This document shows positions 17,297-25,139 of a stretch of 64,000 nucleotides of DNA, one piece after another. The notes under the pieces are model-generated. The model worked only from the letters and a program-made list of their open reading frames with translations, was not told where the DNA came from and made no database searches. The DNA comes from an uncultured Allomuricauda sp. (GTDB lineage Bacteria > Bacteroidota > Bacteroidia > Flavobacteriales > Flavobacteriaceae): positions 372,001 through 436,000 of the forward strand of contig NZ_CANMOO010000001.1 in the NCBI RefSeq assembly GCF_947499585.1. The letters are read 5' to 3'. A program made the translations under genes and the position numbers. Position 1 is the stretch's first letter. Each line of letters begins with the position of its first letter.

Positions 17297-18112
17297 CTAA
17301 ACAGCTACATCATGTTCCCTTAAAGCATTATTTAATGATGTTTTCTTGTTGGTACTTTCCTTTCGTTTTCCAATAATCAAAGCACAAGGTACTTGAAACT
17401 CTCCCGCAGCAAACTTTTTGGTATAACTTCCTGGGATGACCACAGACCTTGCTGGAACTCTACCTTTTAGTTCCACAGGTTTTTCTCCAGTAACATCAAT
17501 AATTTTTGTAGATGCTGTTAATACCACATTTGCACCTAAAACAGCTTCTTTTTCTACTCGTACCCCTTCTACAACAATACACCGAGAACCAATAAAGGCA
17601 TTATCCTCAATGATGACTGGAGCGGCTTGTAAAGGTTCCAGAACACCGCCAATTCCCACACCACCACTCAAATGGACATTTTTACCTATTTGTGCACAAC
17701 TGCCCACGGTGGCCCAAGTATCCACCATAGTGCCTTCATCTACATAGGCGCCAATGTTAACATAGCTTGGCATTAAAATGGTTCCTTTGGAAATATAAGC
17801 ACCATGTCTGGCAACGGCATGTGGAACTACACGCACGCCTTTTTCTTTATATCCTCTTTTTAATGGGATTTTATCATGATATTCAAAAATACCAGCTTCC
17901 AAAACTTCCATTTTTTGAATTGGAAAATAGAGAACAACAGCTTTTTTAACCCATTCGTTGATTTGCCAATCATTTTCTTTGGGTTCGGCACATCTTAGTT
18001 CACCCAAATCAATCAGATTAATTACCTCTCTGATAGCATTTTGGGTTTCTTCTTCTTTTAATAAATCCCTATTGTCCCAAGCATTTTCTATAAGTGCTCT
18101 TAGCTGTGTCAT
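17297..18112 (-). CDS. dapD: Tetrahydrodipicolinate N-succinyltransferase
   Basis: A 271-residue cytoplasmic enzyme of lysine and diaminopimelate synthesis. It transfers succinyl from succinyl-CoA to 2,3,4,5-tetrahydrodipicolinate. The left-handed beta-helix hexapeptide repeats are plain (MPSYVNIGAYVDEGTMVDTW, then VGSCAQIGKNVHLSGGVGIG and IGSRCIVVEGVRVEKEAVLG), and the length is normal. The extreme C-terminus (NALREHDVAV) fits. It stands alone, with its own -7 box, divergent from ruvX. Confidence 0.96.
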   Translation of the reverse strand: MTQLRALIENAWDNRDLLKEEETQNAIREVINLIDLGELRCAEPKENDWQINEWVKKAVVLYFPIQKMEVLEAGIFEYHDKIPLKRGYKEKGVRVVPHAVARHGAYISKGTILMPSYVNIGAYVDEGTMVDTWATVGSCAQIGKNVHLSGGVGIGGVLEPLQAAPVIIEDNAFIGSRCIVVEGVRVEKEAVLGANVVLTASTKIIDVTGEKPVELKGRVPARSVVIPGSYTKKFAAGEFQVPCALIIGKRKESTNKKTSLNNALREHDVAV

Positions 18113-18128
18113 TTTTTTTAAATTTTGA

Positions 18129-18136
18129 CAAAGATA
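18129..18136 (-). promoter_or_regulatory. -7 box of dapD
   Basis: Reads TATCTTTG on the minus strand (TAnnTTTG), 16 bases before the dapD ATG; the predicted leader is only about 10 bases. Confidence 0.55.
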
Positions 18137-18189
18137 ATCTGCAGATTAGAATATTACGGCTTATTTTAAAAGCATAACATTTTTAGGTT

Positions 18190-18197
18190 TATTTTTG
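18190..18197 (+). promoter_or_regulatory. -7 box of ruvX
   Basis: Reads TATTTTTG (TAnnTTTG), 14 bases before the TTG start of ruvX. It supports that start, because no in-frame ATG lies between the upstream stop and the box. Confidence 0.55.
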
Positions 18198-18211
18198 CCA
18201 AAATTTTAGAC

Positions 18212-18622
18212 TTGGCAAGAATTTTGGCTTTGGATTATGGAAAAGTAAGAACAGGAGTAGCGGTTACGGACGAACTTCAGTTAATCGCCTCTGGATTAAC
18301 TACGGTTGAGACAAAAGATTTGATTTCTTTCCTTGTTGATTATATTGAAAAAGAAAAGGTTGAAAGCTTTGTGGTGGGACTTCCAAAACAAATGGACAAT
18401 ACACCATCGGAATCCGAAGAATTAATTCAACCTTTTTTAAAGAAGTTGTCCGCTAAATTTCCAACGGTACAAATAGAGCGTCAAGATGAACGCTTTACCT
18501 CCAAAATGGCATTTCAATCCATGTTGGATAGCGGAATGAAAAAGAAAAAACGACAGAATAAGGCTATTGTTGATGAAATAAGTGCAACACTTATTTTACA
18601 GGCATACCTTAATAGAATTTAG
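18212..18622 (+). CDS. ruvX: Putative pre-16S rRNA nuclease / Holliday junction resolvase-like, YqgF family
   Basis: A 136-residue RNase H-like protein thought to mature the 5' end of 16S rRNA. The first strand has the catalytic Asp in LALDYGKVRTGVAV (about 5-18), then VVGLPKQMDNTPS (about 60-72) and DERFTSKMA (about 95-103). The final catalytic Asp is in AIVDEISATLILQAYL. The start is TTG at 18212: an in-frame TAA at 18167 and no ATG between leave no alternative. Followed five bases later by def, so the two are likely coexpressed. Confidence 0.92.
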   Translation: MARILALDYGKVRTGVAVTDELQLIASGLTTVETKDLISFLVDYIEKEKVESFVVGLPKQMDNTPSESEELIQPFLKKLSAKFPTVQIERQDERFTSKMAFQSMLDSGMKKKKRQNKAIVDEISATLILQAYLNRI

Positions 18623-18627
18623 TTTTT

Positions 18628-19218
18628 ATGATTTTACCCATAGTTGCATACGGAGAACCTGTTTTACGTAAAGTAGGAAAGGATATTACCAAAGAATATC
18701 CCAAGTTGGAAGAGTTGATAACTAATATGTGGGAGACCATGTATAACGCTCATGGTGTAGGTTTGGCGGCACCTCAGATAGGGTTGCCCATCCGTTTGTT
18801 TTTGGTTGATACAACGCCATTTTCAGATGATGAGGATTTAAGCAAAGAGGATCAAGAGGCCTTAGAAGGTTTTAAAAAAGTATTTATTAATGCTAAAATT
18901 GAAGGTGAAACGGGTAACGAATGGGATTTTAACGAGGGTTGTTTAAGTATTCCAGACATTAGGGAAGATGTAAGGCGTAAACCGGAAATTACCATAAGCT
19001 ATCTAGACGAAAACTTTAAACCGCATACTGAAACGTATGATGGTCTTTTGGCAAGAGTTATTCAGCATGAGTATGACCATATTGAGGGTATTCTTTTTAC
19101 CGACAAGCTTTCTTCATTGAAAAAAAGGCTTTTAAAAAGCAGATTGGATAAAATTTCAAAGGGAAAAATTAGTATAGATTACAAAATGCGGTTCCCCAAT
19201 ATCAAAAAAGGGCGTTAA
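18628..19218 (+). CDS. def: Peptide deformylase
   Basis: A 196-residue metalloenzyme that removes the N-formyl group from nascent proteins. The three catalytic motifs are complete: GVGLAAPQIG (about 46-55), EGCLSIP (about 105-111) with the metal Cys, and QHEYDHIEG (about 148-156) with both metal His and the catalytic Glu. It follows ruvX by five bases and precedes the DUF5606 gene, an order that is common in flavobacteria as far as I recall. Confidence 0.97.
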   Translation: MILPIVAYGEPVLRKVGKDITKEYPKLEELITNMWETMYNAHGVGLAAPQIGLPIRLFLVDTTPFSDDEDLSKEDQEALEGFKKVFINAKIEGETGNEWDFNEGCLSIPDIREDVRRKPEITISYLDENFKPHTETYDGLLARVIQHEYDHIEGILFTDKLSSLKKRLLKSRLDKISKGKISIDYKMRFPNIKKGR

Positions 19219-19244
19219 AAAAAACCACGTTTGGGATAAAAGTA

Positions 19245-19252
19245 TAATTTTG
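19245..19252 (+). promoter_or_regulatory. -7 box of the DUF5606 gene
   Basis: Reads TAATTTTG (TAnnTTTG), 19 bases before the ATG at 19272. It suggests the DUF5606 gene has its own promoter besides possible readthrough from def. Confidence 0.5.
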
Positions 19253-19271
19253 CGCGCATAAAATAGAAAAG

Positions 19272-19706
19272 ATGGTACTGGACAAGATTTTATCAATTGG
19301 TGGTAAACCTGGACTTTTTAAGTTGTTGACTCAAACAAGGAGTGGTTTTGTTGGAGAATCTCTCTTAGATGGGAAACGAGTAACCGTTGGAATACGCAGC
19401 AATGTAAGTGTGTTGTCTGAAATAGCCATTTACACTCTTGAAGAAGAAGTGCCGCTTAGAGAGGTCTTTCAAAAGATAAAAGAAAAAGAAGGTGGCAAGA
19501 AAACCAGCATTAGCCACAAGGTGGAAAAAATACAACTTGAAGAATACTTCTTTGAAATTCTACCCAATTATGATGAGGATAGAGTATATACCAGTGATAT
19601 AAAGAAAATTATTCAATGGTATAATATTCTAACGGAAAACAAAATCAATGACTTTTCCGATTCTGATGATGAAGAGGTTTTGGTTTCCTCATATGAGGAA
19701 GAATAA
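19272..19706 (+). CDS. DUF5606 domain protein
   Basis: A 144-residue cytoplasmic protein of a Bacteroidota-restricted family of unknown function. The N-terminal half (LDKILSIGGKPGLFKLLTQT, then GFVGESLLDGKRVTVG) forms a small beta barrel-like domain; the middle has VPLREVFQKIKEKE, and the tail is acidic (DSDDEEVLVSSYEEE). Its position after ruvX and def suggests a link to translation, but that is only context. It ends three bases before the stop of the convergent GH20 gene. Confidence 0.8.
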   Translation: MVLDKILSIGGKPGLFKLLTQTRSGFVGESLLDGKRVTVGIRSNVSVLSEIAIYTLEEEVPLREVFQKIKEKEGGKKTSISHKVEKIQLEEYFFEILPNYDEDRVYTSDIKKIIQWYNILTENKINDFSDSDDEEVLVSSYEEE

Positions 19707-19709
19707 CCG

Positions 19710-21281
19710 CTATTCCCAATCCACCAACTTGGTTGGATAATAATTTACATTCATTCGATTTAAAAAAGGAACTTGTCTGACGAGACGCTCTCTATAGTCT
19801 TCCCAGTTACAATTTTCTGAAGTGGACCAACCCAATTCAGCATAACCAATTGCTCTTGGAAAAGCCAAATACTCTAGCTCTTCACTATTGGAAATGGTCT
19901 CTGACCAAAGAGGAGCTTCAATACCTAAAATACTTTCAATAGATAGACCTTCAACATATGTTTCGGGATTCCATTTGTAAGCAACATCAACAGGGATAAG
20001 TCCTGCCCAATCTAAACCAAATTTAGACAATGAGTCATATTTCATGTCCAAATAAGTCTTTTCGCCAGGGGATAGAACTATTTTAGAACCATTTTTAGCG
20101 GCCTTTAGAGCATTATGAGGTTCATTCCATAGTTGGGTAACGGTTGATGCACTTATGTTTCCCTGAGCAATCTCATTCCAGCCCATCATTTGTTTACCAT
20201 GCTTTTGGACAATCTTTTCGACCTTTTCAACAAAATGGATATAATCTCTTTTTTTGGTCACGTGGCTTTCATCTCCACCAATATGAAAATAAGGTCCCGG
20301 AGACAGAGAAGCAACCTCTCTGATCACATCGTCCAAAAATGAATAGACAGTATCTTTTCTTGCATCAAAAGTGCTGAAACCAACACGGGTACCTGTATAG
20401 GCTTTTACTTTTTTACCATTTCCATTTAAAATAGGATAGCTTAAAGAAGCTGCATTCGTATGTCCCGGCATATCAATCTCTGGGATAATAGTGATATGTC
20501 TTTGGGCAGCGTATTCTACTAGTTCCGTATAGTCATCTTGTGTGTAATAACCTCCAGTACCTCCACCAACTTCAGTTGCACCACCAATTTGGGTAAGTTT
20601 GGGCCAGGATTTTATCTCAATTCGCCACCCTTGATCATCGGATAGGTGGAGATGCAGAACGTTGTATTTGTAATAAGCTAGTATGTCCATGTACTTTTTT
20701 ACCTCTTCAACAGTGAAAAAGTGCCTAGCAACATCTAACATGGCTCCTCTATATTCGAATTTAGGTTCGTCTAATATTTTTCCTGTCGGAATCAGCCATA
20801 ATGGATGATCTGTGAGCGTGTCGTTGCTTTTTTCAGGAATAAGCTGTCTTAAGGTCTGTATTCCTCTAAATGCGCCTGCTGCAGTTTTTGCATTTAAAAA
20901 AATAGAATCTTTTTTAATATACAACTGATAGGATTCCGGAGTTTTTAAATCAACACTATCGGATTGGTTGATGTATATAAACCTGTCTATGGATTCTTCA
21001 CTATTGCTGGTATTGATTGCAATATCCAAATCTGTTTTCAACTTTACTTTTTCTAAGAGAAATTGTCCGACCTGTTCAAAATTAGAATCTGTACTGGAAG
21101 TATAGATGACCGTGTTTTTAGATAAGCCAAATGCACTATTTGTCGAAACTGTTTTTAACGGCTTTGGGATCAAAGCAGTTTTTGAAAGGTCAGTTTTTGG
21201 AAAAATTATTTCTTTCTTTTCTAGCTGGCAAGCGGCCATGAAGAGAATGGCGGTAAAAATCAATACTATTCTAGATAACAT
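19710..21281 (-). CDS. Beta-N-acetylhexosaminidase, GH20, lipoprotein
   Basis: A 523-residue secreted enzyme that releases terminal GlcNAc or GalNAc. The N-terminus MLSRIVLIFTAILFMAACQ carries a lipobox (MAAC), so it is an outer-surface or periplasmic lipoprotein. A GH20b domain (about 35-150) precedes the TIM barrel with RGAMLDVARHFF, HLHLSDDQGWRIEI and the catalytic pair in YFHIGGDESH (about 330). WSSENCNWEDYRERL near the end is typical. It lies three bases from the SGNH hydrolase and in line with the GH3 gene: a three-gene glycan-degrading operon. Confidence 0.95.
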   Translation of the reverse strand: MLSRIVLIFTAILFMAACQLEKKEIIFPKTDLSKTALIPKPLKTVSTNSAFGLSKNTVIYTSSTDSNFEQVGQFLLEKVKLKTDLDIAINTSNSEESIDRFIYINQSDSVDLKTPESYQLYIKKDSIFLNAKTAAGAFRGIQTLRQLIPEKSNDTLTDHPLWLIPTGKILDEPKFEYRGAMLDVARHFFTVEEVKKYMDILAYYKYNVLHLHLSDDQGWRIEIKSWPKLTQIGGATEVGGGTGGYYTQDDYTELVEYAAQRHITIIPEIDMPGHTNAASLSYPILNGNGKKVKAYTGTRVGFSTFDARKDTVYSFLDDVIREVASLSPGPYFHIGGDESHVTKKRDYIHFVEKVEKIVQKHGKQMMGWNEIAQGNISASTVTQLWNEPHNALKAAKNGSKIVLSPGEKTYLDMKYDSLSKFGLDWAGLIPVDVAYKWNPETYVEGLSIESILGIEAPLWSETISNSEELEYLAFPRAIGYAELGWSTSENCNWEDYRERLVRQVPFLNRMNVNYYPTKLVDWE

Positions 21282-21283
21282 GT

Positions 21284-21940
21284 TTAAGGATTGGTTTTGT
21301 TCATATAATTTTTGATGACCTCATACCAGAGATCATACCCTTTGACGTTCATATGGAGTCCGTCTTCTATAAAAAGATCGGTTTTTAATTTTCTTTTGTT
21401 AAGCATAATATTCCAAACATCAGCAAATTCAACACCATTAGTGTTAGAAGCCAATTTGGAAAGTTGTTTATTTAAACGTTTGTACCTACCCTTTAAATGC
21501 CACCGAGAAATACTTGGTTTTGCTGAGATAAGAACAATTTCCATTTCTGGCCTTTTTTGATGCAAGTCTTCTAAAATATCTTCCATTGTACCAATAATGG
21601 CTTTGGGTTTTCTTTTTGCACTGATATCATTATCTCCTTCATAAATAAAGACCTTGATTGGAGTGTAATTGAGAATCAGTTCATCTAAAAAATGTTCTAA
21701 ATCAGAAGATTGAGATCCTCCGAAACCGGTATTCAGAATCTGGTGTTCAGGAAATCTTGTTTGCAGATCTTCCCAAAGACGAATGCTGGAACTACCGGTA
21801 AAAACAATGGTGTTCATTGAGGAATCCCAAATGGAATCTACCCTTTGCTGCACCTCTTTTACCTCATTGGCAAATGGAAGGCTTTCTTGGGCGTTTATAG
21901 TAAATACTGATAAAAAGAGAAGCGGTAAATATTTTATCAT
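21284..21940 (-). CDS. Secreted SGNH/GDSL-family hydrolase
   Basis: A 218-residue protein with signal peptide (core LPLLFLSVFTINAQ). The SGNH blocks are visible: Ser in VFTGSSSIRLWEDL (about 45-58), Gly in NTGFGGSQSSD (about 71-81), Asn in YEGDNDISA (about 99-107), and the catalytic Asp and His in IEDGLHMNVKGYDLW (about 192-206). Members act as acetylesterases or lipases. Its place between GH20 and GH3 genes (2 and 11 base gaps) suggests it removes acetyl or other ester groups from the same glycan; that is inference. Confidence 0.9.
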   Translation of the reverse strand: MIKYLPLLFLSVFTINAQESLPFANEVKEVQQRVDSIWDSSMNTIVFTGSSSIRLWEDLQTRFPEHQILNTGFGGSQSSDLEHFLDELILNYTPIKVFIYEGDNDISAKRKPKAIIGTMEDILEDLHQKRPEMEIVLISAKPSISRWHLKGRYKRLNKQLSKLASNTNGVEFADVWNIMLNKRKLKTDLFIEDGLHMNVKGYDLWYEVIKNYMNKTNP

Positions 21941-21951
21941 TTTCTAACCAA

Positions 21952-24207
21952 TTAGTTTAAAACAAATGTTCCAGTTAAACCTTCCTGCGAGTTTGTTCCT
22001 ACCATAACTCCAAAAGTTCCCGGTTCAACCACAAACTCATAATCATGATTATAGAAACCAAGTTCTTTATCTGTCAAAATAAACGTTACTTTTTGCGAAG
22101 CTCCTGGGGCTAAACTGATTTTCTGGAAACCTTTCAATTCCTTCACAGGTCTAACTACGCTAGCAACTTTATCATGGATATAAAGCTGTACCACTTCCTT
22201 TCCTGTCACTTTTCCTGTGTTCTGGATGGTGGCGGAGACTTCAATGCTATTTTGATTGTTTGTGTCAATCTCCAAATCGGTGTATTTGAATGTGGTGTAA
22301 CTTAATCCGTACCCAAAAGGAAACAACGGCTCATTTTTTTCATCACCATAATGTGTCCAAAATACTGTAGATTCTGGGTCGGGTCTTCCTGTACTAAAAT
22401 GGTTGTAGTAAATAGGTACTTGGCCAACGCTTCGTGGAAAGGTCATCGGTAGTTTTCCGCTTGGGTTGTAATCTCCAAACAACGCTTCAGTTATGGCATT
22501 CCCCGCTTGAGAACCTAATTGCCATGTTTCTAAAATAGCAGGTATATTTTCGGCTTCCCAATGAATGGCCAGAGGCCGCCCATTCATTAATATCATTACT
22601 ATATTTTTATTGACTTCATGGACTGCTTTTAATAAATCCAGTTGTAATCCGGGTAAATCCAATTGAGTACGACTACGTCCCTCTCCGCTTTGGAATCCAT
22701 GCTCTCCCAAGACCATTAGAACGACATCGGATTCTTTGGCAAGAGCAACAGCTTCTTGCATGCCTGAAGTATCTGTTTCGTTTACTTTTACTTCATTTAA
22801 AAAATTAGCTTCTTCATTAAATATTCTAGGGCCTTGTTCGTAAGAGAAATTTATTGACTGATTTTTTAAGCCTTCTAAGACAGAAACCCCGGTATTATTA
22901 TCAGAGCCCAACCGCCAGCTCCCAAGTGAACTATTGTTATCATTTGCCAATTGACCAATAACTGCTATTTTTTGCTGGTCTTTTTTAAGAGGAAGAAGAT
23001 TGTCATCGTTTTTTAAAAGTACAATTGATTTTAGGGCCATGTCCAAAACAGCAGCTTGATGATCTTCATGGTATAGTTCTTCTTTTTCCCTTTCTTCATT
23101 ACAATATTTGTATGGGTCTTCAAACAAGCCCAATTCAAATTTTACTCTTAGAATACGTCTTACTGCATCATCTATTAAACTTTCATCAACCTTACCCTCT
23201 TTTACATTTTCCACCAAATGCAACACGTAAGCGGATGATTCCATATCCATATCTGAACCAGCTTTGACTCCCAATTCTGCAGCATGTTTCAAGTCTTCTG
23301 CAAATCCATGTGGTACCATTTCGCCAACGGATGACCAGTCTGATATTACAAAACCATCAAAACCCCACTTTTCTTTCAAAATGTCTCGTTGTAACATTTT
23401 ATTGCCGGTAACTGGAATTCCATTAAGAATATTAAAACCATTCATTAAAGTTTTAACATCGGCATCTACCGCAGCTTTAAATGGAGGTAATACAGCGTTG
23501 TAAAGAGTGGAAGTGCCAATATCGGCCGTATTGTACTCTTTGCCAGCTTCAGCAAAACCATAAGCAGCAAAATGTTTGGCACAGGCAGCAAGAGTATTGG
23601 GCTTAGAGAGGTCATCTCCTTGAAAACCCTTAACACGGGCCTTGGCAATTTCTGCACCTAAATAAGTATCTTCTCCACCACCTTCCATAACACGACCCCA
23701 ACGAGGGTCCCTAGAAATATCCACCATAGGTGCAAAAGTCCAATTTAGTCCTACAGCCGAGGCTTCTTGAGCAGCGATTTTTGCAGAATTTTCAATAGCT
23801 TCCATATCCCAACTGGCAGCTTCCGCCAAAGGTATTGGAGCTAGGGTTTTGTATCCATGTATAACATCATATCCAAAAATTAGAGGTATGCCTAAGCGGG
23901 TTTCTTCTACTACCAGTTTTTGCAACTTTCTTACTTCTTCCGTACCAACAACGTTTAGCATAGAACCAACAAGCCCTTTTTTAAGGTGCTCATATTTGAT
24001 TTCTGCATTGCCACCTTGTGGAGCTGGACCCGTAACATCCCAAAAACCATTGTATTGGTTCATTTGACCAACCTTCTCCTCTAAGGTCATTTGTTGTAAT
24101 AATGAATCTATATTTTTCTCTATACTTTTTTCTTGAGCCATAACGCAATTGTTAAAGGGTGCAAAGTAAAGTGAAATTATAAGAAGATAGTATAGGTTAG
24201 CTTTCAT
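21952..24207 (-). CDS. Glycoside hydrolase family 3, BglX-like beta-glucosidase
   Basis: A 751-residue secreted enzyme with signal peptide ending VMAQ. The N-terminal TIM barrel carries GLNWTFAPMVDISRDPRWGR (about 155) and the nucleophile Asp in GFVISDWSSVGEM (about 290). The alpha/beta sandwich has the usual GEHGFQSGEGRSR (about 500) with the acid/base Glu, and LDLPG. The C-terminal fibronectin-type domain (about 650-750) has GKEVVQLYIHDKVASVVRP. Length and domain order match periplasmic BglX. First gene of the operon with the SGNH and GH20 genes, facing mazG across a region containing two inverted repeats. Confidence 0.93.
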   Translation of the reverse strand: MKANLYYLLIISLYFAPFNNCVMAQEKSIEKNIDSLLQQMTLEEKVGQMNQYNGFWDVTGPAPQGGNAEIKYEHLKKGLVGSMLNVVGTEEVRKLQKLVVEETRLGIPLIFGYDVIHGYKTLAPIPLAEAASWDMEAIENSAKIAAQEASAVGLNWTFAPMVDISRDPRWGRVMEGGGEDTYLGAEIAKARVKGFQGDDLSKPNTLAACAKHFAAYGFAEAGKEYNTADIGTSTLYNAVLPPFKAAVDADVKTLMNGFNILNGIPVTGNKMLQRDILKEKWGFDGFVISDWSSVGEMVPHGFAEDLKHAAELGVKAGSDMDMESSAYVLHLVENVKEGKVDESLIDDAVRRILRVKFELGLFEDPYKYCNEEREKEELYHEDHQAAVLDMALKSIVLLKNDDNLLPLKKDQQKIAVIGQLANDNNSSLGSWRLGSDNNTGVSVLEGLKNQSINFSYEQGPRIFNEEANFLNEVKVNETDTSGMQEAVALAKESDVVLMVLGEHGFQSGEGRSRTQLDLPGLQLDLLKAVHEVNKNIVMILMNGRPLAIHWEAENIPAILETWQLGSQAGNAITEALFGDYNPSGKLPMTFPRSVGQVPIYYNHFSTGRPDPESTVFWTHYGDEKNEPLFPFGYGLSYTTFKYTDLEIDTNNQNSIEVSATIQNTGKVTGKEVVQLYIHDKVASVVRPVKELKGFQKISLAPGASQKVTFILTDKELGFYNHDYEFVVEPGTFGVMVGTNSQEGLTGTFVLN

Positions 24208-24222
24208 GATTTTAAAAAGTGT

Positions 24223-24270
24223 TGATAGTCGTCTAAATTAAGCTGAAAACTATCACTCCGTAATATACGG
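24223..24270. repeat. Two inverted repeats in the GH3/mazG divergent spacer
   Basis: TGATAGT (24223-24229) is repeated inverted as ACTATCA (24249-24255), and CCGTA-ATA-TACGG (24258-24270) is a perfect 13-base inverted repeat. Both lie in the 92-base spacer between divergent starts at 24207 and 24300. They could be operators; no regulator gene is adjacent. Confidence 0.35.
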
Positions 24271-24299
24271 TCTTTGTATTTTTAGATAAAATTTTATAG

Positions 24300-25073
24300 A
24301 TGAATGCAAGAGCTGAGCAGTTAAAGGCTATTGATAGGCTGCTGAACATAATGGATGAGTTACGTGAACAATGTCCATGGGATAAAAAACAAACTATGGA
24401 ATCTCTTAGGCATTTGACTATAGAAGAAACGTATGAACTGGGCGATGCTATTTTGGAAAACGATTTGGAAGAGGTTAAGAAGGAGCTTGGAGATTTGTTG
24501 TTACATATTGTTTTCTATGCCAAAATAGGGTCAGAAACCAAGGATTTTGATATTGCAGATGTCGCTAACGGCATTTGTGAAAAACTAATCAATAGGCACC
24601 CACATATTTATGGAGATGTAAAGGTTGAAAATGAAGAGGAGGTAAAACAAAATTGGGAAAACATCAAACTCAAAGAGGGAAAAAAAAGTGTATTGGAAGG
24701 GGTTCCCGATAGCTTGCCCTCAATGGTGAAAGCAAATAGAATTCAGGAGAAAGTTGCCGGAGTGGGATTTGATTGGGAGCACCCAGAACAGGTTTTTGAA
24801 AAGGTAAAAGAAGAACTCTCAGAACTACAAGTAGAAATCAAGCATGGAAATCCAGACCGATTGGAATCTGAGTTTGGAGATGTCCTTTTTTCTATGATTA
24901 ATTATGCTCGATTTTTAGATATAAACCCTGAAAATGCTTTGGAAAGAACCAATAAAAAATTTATTAAAAGATTTCAATACTTAGAAGAAAAGGCCAAGCA
25001 AGCTGGAAAATCTTTAAAAGATATGACCCTAGCAGAAATGGATGTTTTTTGGGAAGAAGCCAAAAAAGTATAA
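24300..25073 (+). CDS. mazG: Nucleoside triphosphate pyrophosphohydrolase
   Basis: A 257-residue cytoplasmic enzyme that cleaves NTPs to NMPs and pyrophosphate, for nucleotide-pool cleaning and stringent-response control. Two MazG domains are visible: the first with LREQCPWDKKQTMESLRHL (about 19-37), EETYELGDAI and ELGDLLLHIVFYA (about 62-74), the second with ELSELQVEIKHGN and EFGDVLFSMINYARF (about 192-206). The metal-binding E-x-x-E and E-x-x-D pairs are intact. It separates the GH operon from the sulfatase and has no obvious link to them. Confidence 0.95.
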   Translation: MNARAEQLKAIDRLLNIMDELREQCPWDKKQTMESLRHLTIEETYELGDAILENDLEEVKKELGDLLLHIVFYAKIGSETKDFDIADVANGICEKLINRHPHIYGDVKVENEEEVKQNWENIKLKEGKKSVLEGVPDSLPSMVKANRIQEKVAGVGFDWEHPEQVFEKVKEELSELQVEIKHGNPDRLESEFGDVLFSMINYARFLDINPENALERTNKKFIKRFQYLEEKAKQAGKSLKDMTLAEMDVFWEEAKKV

Positions 25074-25139
25074 GTTTTTCATTTGCAGACATTTGGTATC
25101 TCGTATTTTCTATAGATTTATGTGTTTAAAGAATTGAAT

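Noticed and set aside
17231-17299. 22-codon frame in the 17030-17296 spacer
   Set aside because: Too short, no promoter, no similarity to a known family.
25122-25139. GTG start for the sulfatase
   Set aside because: The ATG at 25140 gives a standard lipoprotein signal; the extra six residues add nothing.
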